A stretch of DNA of 5,289 bases, from NCBI GenBank assembly GCA_028067895.1, contig JAPTUI010000394.1, positions 1 through 5,289 of the forward strand, written 5' to 3'. Position 1 is the first letter of the stretch. The number at the start of each line of letters is the position of its first letter. The position numbers and the translations under genes were made by a program. Below, piece by piece: positions 1 through 5,289 of this stretch. This DNA is from Pseudomonadota bacterium (GTDB taxonomy: Bacteria; Pseudomonadota; Gammaproteobacteria; Steroidobacterales; Steroidobacteraceae). The notes under the pieces were generated by a model. It did not search any database and was not told the origin of the DNA. It was given only the letters and a program-made list of their open reading frames with translations.

Positions 1-1914
1 GTAGAGCAGCGGCGGGAACTGGTGCGGCGGCAGCGCGCCTTCCTGCTCAAGCATGTAGCGGTAATTCACGCCGCTCTCGCGCGCTGCTTCGCGCTGGTCG
101 CGCAGGATGGTTGGCTTGATGAAGATCATCAGGTTGCTGCGCTGGGCCTGATCGTTGCGTGCCTTGAACAGCCAGCCGAGTACCGGGATGTCCCCGAGGT
201 ACGGCATGGCGCTGTGGTTGCGGCTCTGGGAATTTTGGATCAGGCCACCGAGCACCACGATGCCCTTGTTGTGGATCAGCACGTTGGTGGTGATGCTTCG
301 CTTCTGGGTGGTCGGATCGACGGCCGACACCGAGGTCGGCAGCACGCTCGAGCTTTCCACCGAGATTTTCAGCATGACCGAATTGCCGGTCGCTGAGATC
401 GTCGGTGTGACTTTCAGGATGGTGCCGACTTCCTCGCGTTGCACCGTCTGGAACGGCGTGACGGTACCGCTGGTGACCGTCGAGGCGTTGGTGTACTGGC
501 CGGTGACGAACGGCACCTGATCGACCGACTTCAGCACCGCCTGCTGATTGTCCATGGTGACGGCCGAGGGGGTTGCCACGATGTTGGTCGAGTTGTTGCC
601 GCGCAGCGCACGCAGCATCGCGGCGAAGGAGACCCCGCCGGCCGAGATGGTGCCGATGCCGATGGTCGAGCCCTCGAGCAGAGACGTCGTGAGGCTGCTC
701 GGGTTCTGGGCCGCTGCGACCAGGTCGACGATGCTGGTGCCGCCGACTGGCTCGACGAAGCCGCCGAGCGGCAGCTTGCTCACCTGAGAATAGGCGGCCC
801 AGTTCACGCCCAGATCATCGGTCTTGTTGACGTCCACCTCGGCGATGATGGCCTGTACCAGCACCTGCGGGCGACGGATGTCGAGCTGCGCAACGATGCT
901 GAGGATGGTGCGCATCACTTTCGGCGGCGCGGTGATCACCAGTGCGTTGTTCTGCGTGTCGGCCCAGACGAGCGCATTTTTCTCCGCGGCGGCCTGCACG
1001 GTGCCCTTGACGTTCGCGGCGGTGGAGATCTCGGCGAGTTCCTGCATCTGCTCCTTGAGCTTCGGGGCGAGCGTCTTGGCACTGGCGTAGTGCAGGTAGA
1101 CCACGCGCGTGTCCCCACCGGCCGCCGAAGGAGTGTCCAGTTCTGCCACCAGCGCCCGGATGCGCAGCCGTTCGGCCGGATCGCCGCTGATCAGCACGCT
1201 GTTGGTGCGCGGGTCGGCCACCACCTTGAACGTGCGGCCCATCTGCGCGGCGGCCTGTCCCTGGTAGAGCTGATTGACCACCTGCACCACCTGGGTCGCC
1301 GAGGCGTTCTGCAGCGGCATCACGTCGACGTCCTGGTTGCCGACGCGGTCGATGCGCTTGACGATGCGCATGATGCGATAGACGTTGCTCGCCCGGTCCG
1401 AGATGATCAGGATGTTCGAGGGCGGATAGGCGGCGAGGTGGCCCCATTCGGGCACCAGAGGCCGCAGGATCGGCACCAGCTCCGCGGCGCTCACGTTCTT
1501 CACCGGAATGACCTGCGTGACCAGCTCATCGGAGGTCGAGCTGACGTGCTTCGGCAGGTCGATCTGCGCACTGACGCGCTCATTGGCGTTCGGGATGATT
1601 TTCACCACGTGCGCGCCGGCCGGCACCGCGATGTACCCGTACACCTCGAGGATTGAGAGGAAGGCCTGGTAGAACGCCCCCGGGGTGAGCGGGGTCGAGG
1701 AGTACATCGTGACCTGGGCGTTGACCCGCGGATCGAGGATGAAGTCCTTGCCGGTCGCGGCGCTCACCGCCTGGATGATCTGGCGGATGTTGGCGTCCTT
1801 GAAGTTCGGGGTGATGCTGCCGGCGCCCGGCACGGCGGCTCGGGCGAGCAGCGGCGCGAGGGCGAGCAGACACCAGAGGAACTTACGCAGATCTTTCACG
1901 AAGGGCTTCCTCAT
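1..1914 (-). CDS. gspD: Type II secretion system secretin GspD (3' end beyond window)
   Basis: Outer-membrane secretin that forms the multimeric exit channel of the type II secretion system. 638 residues are visible; the C-terminus lies beyond position 1. A Sec signal peptide spans residues 1-26 (basic start MRKPFVKDLRK, hydrophobic core, ARA/AV cleavage site); Cys15 is not in a lipobox. Domains in order: N0 about 34-110 (contacts GspC), N1 about 129-195, N2 about 196-262 (ends LDTP), N3 about 268-346 (starts DTRVVYLHYAS, ends LDIRRPQVLVQAIIAEV), and secretin barrel about 347-604. Barrel signatures are NIVATPS (444-450), VPFVTG (467-472), VGTILKVTP (about 496-504), VVLGGLI (553-559), LGDIPVLGWLF (573-583) and FIKPTIL (598-604). 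Residues 605-638 begin the C-terminal region where pilotin-binding S-domains lie in relatives. The start ATG overlaps the gspC stop (ATGA). No Shine-Dalgarno is seen upstream, so coupled translation is likely. Family assignment is very secure; only the tail is unknown. Confidence 0.97.
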   Translation of the reverse strand, partial: MRKPFVKDLRKFLWCLLALAPLLARAAVPGAGSITPNFKDANIRQIIQAVSAATGKDFILDPRVNAQVTMYSSTPLTPGAFYQAFLSILEVYGYIAVPAGAHVVKIIPNANERVSAQIDLPKHVSSTSDELVTQVIPVKNVSAAELVPILRPLVPEWGHLAAYPPSNILIISDRASNVYRIMRIVKRIDRVGNQDVDVMPLQNASATQVVQVVNQLYQGQAAAQMGRTFKVVADPRTNSVLISGDPAERLRIRALVAELDTPSAAGGDTRVVYLHYASAKTLAPKLKEQMQELAEISTAANVKGTVQAAAEKNALVWADTQNNALVITAPPKVMRTILSIVAQLDIRRPQVLVQAIIAEVDVNKTDDLGVNWAAYSQVSKLPLGGFVEPVGGTSIVDLVAAAQNPSSLTTSLLEGSTIGIGTISAGGVSFAAMLRALRGNNSTNIVATPSAVTMDNQQAVLKSVDQVPFVTGQYTNASTVTSGTVTPFQTVQREEVGTILKVTPTISATGNSVMLKISVESSSVLPTSVSAVDPTTQKRSITTNVLIHNKGIVVLGGLIQNSQSRNHSAMPYLGDIPVLGWLFKARNDQAQRSNLMIFIKPTILRDQREAARESGVNYRYMLEQEGALPPHQFPPLLY

Positions 1915-2882
1915 CGGGGCGGGGCACTCGGATGGTGCGGTGAGCCGAACGGGACGACAGGGGCGCTCGCCGGGGCGCTCGGTGGCGGGGCGGCGAGCGT
2001 CTGGGCGGCCTGCTCGACCTGGGCCAGATCGAGCGTGAGCACGCGGCGAGTGCCATGGCGCAGCACCGTCACCGTCGCTTCGCTCGAGGAGCCCAGGGTA
2101 TTGAAAATCTGCTGATCCTGGCTAGGGTCGGTGAGTGGCGTGCCGTTGATCGCGAGCACCAGGTCACCGGGTTGAAGGCCCAGACGCGCGAAAGCCGCCG
2201 GGTTGCTGCCCGGATAGACGCGGTAGCCGAGCGTGTGCCCGCCGGAGAACACCGGCTCGGGCCGCAGCAGCTCGGCGAGCACGCCGGGACGCTTCTGTAC
2301 CAGTGCGCGCATGCGCGCGGCGAACTGCGGCGCGCTGGTCTCCTCGGGTGGCAGCGCGGCGGCACTCGGCGGTGCGCCCGCGGCGAGCGACTGCTGTGGC
2401 AGCGCCAAAGAGCGCAACGCGCCGTGCTGGCGCAGCAGCACCTGGCGCGCGAGCACCGCCGCGAGCGTCGCCCCGCCGGGAATGCTGTCGCCGACTGCGT
2501 ACACCCGGGCGCTCTGCGGGCTGGGGCCGAGGATGGCCAGGCCCTGCTCGGGCCTGCTCCCGGCGATCACGCCGGTGAGCACCAGCGGCAGGCGGGTCTG
2601 GGGGGCATCGGCGCTCAACGGCTCGGCCCCCTGCGGGGCAATGCCAAACAGGTGTGCCGAGAGGATGCCGGCGACATCCGGGGCGCGGGCGTGGGGATTC
2701 CAGGGGTGCAGCGGCGCAGGTCCCCCGCCATCCCCGCCGGCGAGCTCGCTCACGACGAGGGCCGCCTGGCCGGCGAGCGCGAGCGCGAGGACGCCGACCA
2801 GCAGGCCCGGTGCGCGATGAACGAGCAGCCCGCGCCAGCGATCCCTGGATCGCAGTCCTTCCAGCCAGGACGGGCTGTTCAT
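1911..2882 (-). CDS. gspC: Type II secretion system protein GspC, PDZ type
   Basis: Bitopic inner-membrane protein linking the secretion platform to the secretin GspD and implicated in substrate recognition. The complete protein has 323 residues. It shows a short basic cytoplasmic N-terminus (about 1-25), one membrane segment (about 26-46, LLVGVLALALAGQAALVV), a Gly/Pro-rich spacer, the HR domain (about 68-160, opening with the typical ILSAHLFG and containing LPLVLTGVIA and YAVGD), an Ala/Pro linker (about 163-186) and a PDZ domain (about 205-287) with GYRVYPG, LGLQPGDLVLAINGTPL and a closing VLTLDL. An unusual Pro/Ala/Ser tail of roughly 35 residues follows the PDZ. Family members differ after the HR domain; some, such as Pseudomonas XcpP, carry a coiled coil, so the PDZ is informative. 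The ATG at 2880-2882 is the first ATG in frame; a weak GAAG lies 5 nt before it. The frame stays open further upstream without a good start. It is followed directly by gspD with a 4-nt overlap. Confidence 0.95.
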   Translation of the reverse strand: MNSPSWLEGLRSRDRWRGLLVHRAPGLLVGVLALALAGQAALVVSELAGGDGGGPAPLHPWNPHARAPDVAGILSAHLFGIAPQGAEPLSADAPQTRLPLVLTGVIAGSRPEQGLAILGPSPQSARVYAVGDSIPGGATLAAVLARQVLLRQHGALRSLALPQQSLAAGAPPSAAALPPEETSAPQFAARMRALVQKRPGVLAELLRPEPVFSGGHTLGYRVYPGSNPAAFARLGLQPGDLVLAINGTPLTDPSQDQQIFNTLGSSSEATVTVLRHGTRRVLTLDLAQVEQAAQTLAAPPPSAPASAPVVPFGSPHHPSAPPR

Positions 2883-2919
2883 GGGTGCTTCGGCATGCTC
2901 TGTGGCGGACGGACCGGCA

Positions 2920-2940
2920 GCCGCCCCCTCGTGCGGCGGC
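2920..2940 (-). other. GC-only hairpin in predicted gspC leader
   Basis: GCCGCC at 2920-2925 and GGCGGC at 2935-2940 can pair as a 6-bp all-GC stem around a 9-nt loop. It would lie in the leader RNA of gspC if the promoter at 2953-2982 is used. There is no U-tract, so it is not an intrinsic terminator. Such stems arise often by chance at this GC content, so a function is only a possibility. Confidence 0.2.
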
Positions 2941-2952
2941 GGCAGTAGTCGA

Positions 2953-2982
2953 ATGATACGGGGCGCGCGGTTGCGCTCACAA
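2953..2982 (-). promoter_or_regulatory. Candidate sigma70-type promoter for gspCD
   Basis: Read on the minus strand, TTGTGA (2977-2982; 4 of 6 matches to TTGACA) is followed after 18 bp by TATCAT (2953-2958; 5 of 6 matches to TATAAT). Transcription would begin near 2946, leaving a leader of about 60 nt before the gspC ATG. It is the best promoter-like pair I see in the otherwise GC-rich region upstream of gspC. The call is by eye from consensus and spacing, without scoring. Confidence 0.45.
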
Positions 2983-2990
2983 GCGCTTGT
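2979..2990. repeat. Perfect 12-bp palindrome, possible operator
   Basis: ACAAGCGCTTGT is a perfect inverted repeat with no spacer. It overlaps the candidate gspC -35 box (2977-2982), where a bound protein would block RNA polymerase. The half-site CGCTTGT (2984-2990) recurs as a direct repeat at 3006-3012, 22 bp away and so about two helical turns on the same face. I do not recognise the motif as the site of a named regulator; the operator role is inferred from symmetry and placement. Confidence 0.35.
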
Positions 2991-3049
2991 TTCTCTTTGA
3001 GACCTCGCTTGTGCAGCGCCGCTGCTCGCGGCCGCGACCGGCGGTCCTC

Positions 3050-3078
3050 TTGTGTTGCGCGGTGGCGCCCCCTATAAA
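3050..3078 (+). promoter_or_regulatory. Candidate clpS(A) promoter abutting the start codon
   Basis: TTGTGT (3050-3055; 3 of 6 matches to TTGACA) is separated by 17 bp from TATAAA (3073-3078; 5 of 6 matches to TATAAT). Usual spacing puts the transcription start 6-7 nt after the -10 box, at about 3085, the A of the clpS ATG. If used, the clpS mRNA would have no or almost no leader. TATAAA stands out as an AT-rich block in very GC-rich surroundings. The -35 match is weak, and another promoter further upstream is possible. Confidence 0.45.
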
Positions 3079-3084
3079 GACTCT

Positions 3085-3405
3085 ATGTCCGATCCCCAAC
3101 CGACCCGCCCCGACTCTGGGGTGCTCGTCGAGGAAGCGCAGCCCGAGGTCAAGCAGCCGCCGCTCTACCGGGTGGTGCTGCTGAACGACGACTACACGCC
3201 CATGGAGTTCGTGGTCGATGTGCTGGAGAAGTTCTTCAGTCTCGACCGCCCGACCGCGACGCGTATCATGCTCGAGGTGCACACTCAAGGTAAGGGGGTG
3301 TGCGGGGTGTTCACCTTCGAGATCGCCGAAACCAAGGTCGCGCAGGTCACCACCTACGCGCGTGACAACCAACACCCGTTGATGTGCACGCTGGAAGAGG
3401 CGTGA
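3085..3405 (+). CDS. clpS: ATP-dependent Clp protease adaptor ClpS
   Basis: Cytoplasmic adaptor of the bacterial N-degron pathway. It binds proteins with N-terminal Leu, Phe, Tyr or Trp and delivers them to ClpA for unfolding and degradation by ClpP. The protein has 106 residues, the same length as E. coli ClpS. A flexible N-terminal arm (about 1-26) precedes the ClpS core (27-106). Residues known to form the pocket are present at E. coli numbering: Asn34, Asp35, Asp36 and His66 bind the substrate alpha-amino group, and Met40, Val43, Met62, Val65 and Leu99 line the hydrophobic pocket. Signature runs are LLNDDYTPMEFV, CGVFTFEIAETKVAQV and YARDNQHPLMCTLEEA. ATG 3085 was chosen. An in-frame GTG at 3052 would add 11 residues with no family resemblance and has no ribosome site. 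Before the ATG there is only a weak AAAGA (3076-3080). clpA follows after 21 nt, so the two are probably co-transcribed. Confidence 0.97.
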   Translation: MSDPQPTRPDSGVLVEEAQPEVKQPPLYRVVLLNDDYTPMEFVVDVLEKFFSLDRPTATRIMLEVHTQGKGVCGVFTFEIAETKVAQVTTYARDNQHPLMCTLEEA

Positions 3406-3410
3406 GCGGC

Positions 3411-3416
3411 AAGAGG
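3411..3416 (+). promoter_or_regulatory. Ribosome binding site deciding the clpA GTG start
   Basis: AAGAGG lies in the short gap after the clpS stop, 10 nt before the GTG at 3427. No ATG occurs in frame nearby. The residues after this GTG (MLSNELE) align with the start of E. coli ClpA (MLNQELE), which supports the pair. The spacing is slightly long. Confidence 0.6.
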
Positions 3417-3426
3417 CTCGATTACA

Positions 3427-5289
3427 GTGCTGTCGAACGAGCTTGAATACTGTCTGAACGATGCGTTTCAGCAGGCGCGCGAGGCGCGCCACGAGTACCT
3501 GACGGTCGAGCATCTGCTGCTGGCGATCCTCGACACCCCGCGGGTGCGCGAAGCGCTGCGCGCCTGCGGAGCGGATCTGATCCGGCTGCGACAGGAGCTG
3601 AAGGAGCACATCGAGCAATCCACCCCGCGGGTCGGGGACGTCGGGGAGCGCGAGGTGCAGCCGACGCTCGGCTTCCAGCGCGTACTTCAGCGTGCGGTGT
3701 TCCACGTGCAATCGAGCGGCCGCAAGGAAGTGGGCGTAGCGAACGTGCTGGTGGCGATCTTCAGCGAGAAGCAGAGTCACGCGGTGTTCCTGCTCAACCG
3801 CCAGCACGTGACGCGCCTCGATGTGGTCAACTACATCTCGCACGGGCTCTCGAAGCTCGCCGAGGAGAAGGGTGCCGAGGAGGCCCCGAGCGAGGAGCGC
3901 GAGGCCGAAGGTGGCAGCGCGCTCGAGAAGTACACCACCAATCTGAACCGCATGGCCCAGGAGGGGCGCATCGATCCACTCATCGGGCGCAAGCTCGAAG
4001 TCGAGCGCACCATCGAGATTCTCTGCCGCCGCCGCAAAAACAATCCGCTCTACGTCGGGGAGGCGGGCGTCGGCAAGACCGCCATCGCCGAGGGCTTGGC
4101 GCGCCTGATCGTCGAGGGGCAGGTCCCCGAGGTGCTCACCGACTGCACGATCTATGCGCTCGACATGGGCGCGCTCATCGCCGGCACGAAATACCGCGGG
4201 GATTTTGAGAAGCGCTTGAAGGGCGTGATCGGCGAGCTGAAGCGCCAGCCGGGGGCGATTCTGTTCATCGATGAGATTCACACGGTGATCGGTGCCGGCG
4301 CGGCCTCGGGCGGGGTGATGGACGCCTCGAATCTGATCAAGCCGGTGCTCACCAACGGTGAGCTGCGCTGCATCGGCTCGACCACCTACCAGGAGTATCG
4401 CGGGATCTTCGAGAAGGATCACGCGCTGGCGCGGCGGTTCCAGAAAATCGACGTCACCGAGCCGTCGGTCGCCGAGACCGTGGAGATCCTGCTCGGCCTG
4501 AAGGGCCGCTTCGAGGAGCACCACGGCATTCCGTACACGAACGAGGCGCTCAAGGCGGCCGCCGAACTCGCCGCGCGGCACATCAACGAGCGGCATCTGC
4601 CGGACAAGGCCATCGACGTGGTCGATGAGGCCGGGGCGCGCCAGCGCCTGAAGCCGCCCGGGGAGCGGCCGGCGGCCATCGAGGTGAGCCACATCGAAGA
4701 TGTGGTGGCACGCATGGCGCGCATCCCGCCGAAGAGCGTCTCGAGCTCCGACCGCGAGGTGCTGCGCAGCCTCGAGCGCAACCTGAAACTGGTGATCTTC
4801 GGCCAGGACCGGGCGATCGAGGCGCTCTCCGCGGCGATCAAGATGGCCCGCTCCGGACTCGGCGATCAGCGCAAGCCGGTCGGCAGCTTTCTGTTCGCCG
4901 GCCCCACCGGGGTCGGCAAGACGGAAGTCACCCGTCAGCTCGCCATCACCCTCGGGGTGGAGTTCCTGCGCTTCGACATGTCCGAGTACATGGAGCGCCA
5001 CACCGTCTCGCGCCTGATCGGGGCGCCGCCGGGGTACGTCGGGTTCGATCAGGGCGGGCTGCTCACCGAGGCGGTGACCAAGCATCCGCACTGCGTGCTG
5101 CTGCTCGATGAGATCGAGAAGGCGCACCCGGACGTGTTCAACCTGCTGCTGCAGGTGATGGATCACGGTACGCTCACCGACAACAACGGCCGCAAGGCGG
5201 ACTTCCGCCACGTGATCATCGTGATGACCACCAACGCCGGGGCGCAGGAGATGGCCCGGCCGTCGATCGGGTTCACTCAGCAGGACACG
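3427..5289 (+). CDS. clpA: ATP-dependent Clp protease ATP-binding subunit ClpA (3' end beyond window)
   Basis: Hexameric AAA+ unfoldase that threads substrates, including those handed over by ClpS, into ClpP. 621 residues are visible of about 755 expected; the end of the second ATPase module is cut off. Order: N-domain (1-139, the ClpS docking domain; EHLLLAILD, FQRVLQRAVFHVQSSGR), a Glu-rich linker (about 140-165), and D1 with Walker A GEAGVGKT (211-218), pore loop GTKYRGDFEKR (Tyr256), Walker B LFIDEIHT (Asp282, Glu283) and Arg fingers 336-337 in LARRFQK. D2 follows with Walker A GPTGVGKT (492-499), pore loop GAPPGYVG (Tyr537), Walker B LLLDEIEKAHP (Asp561, Glu562) and sensor-1 region VMTTNAG. 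The ClpP-binding loop IGF (614-616) is retained, which separates ClpA from the disaggregase ClpB. The D2 Arg finger and sensor 2 lie outside the window. It starts with GTG, 21 nt after clpS. Key residues run a constant 3 below E. coli numbering, so the enzyme looks fully active. Confidence 0.97.
   Translation, partial: MLSNELEYCLNDAFQQAREARHEYLTVEHLLLAILDTPRVREALRACGADLIRLRQELKEHIEQSTPRVGDVGEREVQPTLGFQRVLQRAVFHVQSSGRKEVGVANVLVAIFSEKQSHAVFLLNRQHVTRLDVVNYISHGLSKLAEEKGAEEAPSEEREAEGGSALEKYTTNLNRMAQEGRIDPLIGRKLEVERTIEILCRRRKNNPLYVGEAGVGKTAIAEGLARLIVEGQVPEVLTDCTIYALDMGALIAGTKYRGDFEKRLKGVIGELKRQPGAILFIDEIHTVIGAGAASGGVMDASNLIKPVLTNGELRCIGSTTYQEYRGIFEKDHALARRFQKIDVTEPSVAETVEILLGLKGRFEEHHGIPYTNEALKAAAELAARHINERHLPDKAIDVVDEAGARQRLKPPGERPAAIEVSHIEDVVARMARIPPKSVSSSDREVLRSLERNLKLVIFGQDRAIEALSAAIKMARSGLGDQRKPVGSFLFAGPTGVGKTEVTRQLAITLGVEFLRFDMSEYMERHTVSRLIGAPPGYVGFDQGGLLTEAVTKHPHCVLLLDEIEKAHPDVFNLLLQVMDHGTLTDNNGRKADFRHVIIVMTTNAGAQEMARPSIGFTQQDT

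Noticed and set aside
815..1447. Minus-strand 210-codon frame inside gspD
   Set aside because: It is an out-of-frame shadow. The true gspD frame, running from 1914 to the window edge, carries all secretin motifs with no frameshift.
439..1656. Plus-strand 405-codon frame as a gene
   Set aside because: Antisense to the GspD N-domains and secretin barrel, same codon register, His/Arg/Asp-rich mirror composition and no family resemblance.
2055..2948. Plus-strand 297-codon frame as a gene
   Set aside because: Antisense to gspC in the same register; composition is Arg/Gly/Ala/Gln-rich without motifs.
2997..3002. TTGAGA as a -35 box for clpS
   Set aside because: It matches the consensus at 5 of 6 positions, but no -10-like sequence lies 15-19 bp downstream in the GC-rich stretch.
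3052..3084. GTG at 3052 as the clpS start
   Set aside because: It would add 11 residues without family similarity and has no ribosome site; ATG 3085 gives the usual 106 residues.
3406..3426. Terminator or separate promoter between clpS and clpA
   Set aside because: The gap is only 21 nt, with no inverted repeat or U-tract; it holds just the clpA ribosome site.
3844..3921. Glu-rich stretch in ClpA as an insertion
   Set aside because: It lies exactly at the N-domain to D1 linker, which is variable and polar in ClpA proteins; its length is ordinary.
2977..5211. Minus-strand 744-codon frame as a real gene
   Set aside because: It is the mirror of clpS and clpA in the same codon register, with no recognisable domain, while both sense genes are unmistakable. 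Its openness follows from absent TTA, CTA and TCA codons.
5266..5274. IGF in place of E. coli IGL in the ClpP-binding loop as an oddity
   Set aside because: The loop consensus is aliphatic-Gly-hydrophobic; IGF is used in ClpX and other ClpA proteins, so it should bind ClpP normally.

Overview
The window is high-GC DNA from a proteobacterium, most likely a gammaproteobacterium. ClpS and ClpA align almost without gaps to the Escherichia coli proteins as I remember them, and the other half encodes the first two genes of a type II secretion (general secretory pathway) operon. I cannot name a genus. The set of a PDZ-type GspC, high GC and clpSA without an adjacent cspD-like gene would suit an environmental gammaproteobacterium, but that is inference.

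Layout. Positions 1-2882 are read on the minus strand: gspC (1911-2882) then gspD (1-1914, cut by the window's left edge). Their stop and start codons overlap by four bases (ATGA), so they form one translationally coupled unit. Positions 2883-3084 are a divergent intergenic region of about 200 bp with candidate sigma70-type promoters facing both ways and a perfect 12-bp palindrome over the gspC -35 box. Positions 3085-5289 are read on the plus strand: clpS (3085-3405) and, 21 nt later, clpA (3427-5289, cut by the right edge after about 621 codons).

Functions. GspC is the inner-membrane clamp protein whose periplasmic HR domain contacts the N0 domain of GspD, the outer-membrane secretin; together they link the inner-membrane platform to the exit pore for folded periplasmic proteins. 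ClpS is the N-degron adaptor that hands substrates with N-terminal Leu, Phe, Tyr or Trp to the ClpA unfoldase, which feeds ClpP. The two pairs are not known to work together; they share only the intergenic region.

The two partial genes, gspD and clpA, run off the window. Several very long open frames lie antisense to the four genes (the longest 744 codons, 2977-5211 minus). They share codon register with the real genes and are best explained by avoidance of TTA, CTA and TCA codons in GC-rich coding DNA. I found no RNA genes, mobile elements, CRISPR arrays or clear terminators. No undescribed system is visible; the points most worth checking are the possibly leaderless clpS transcript and the arrangement of the divergent control region.
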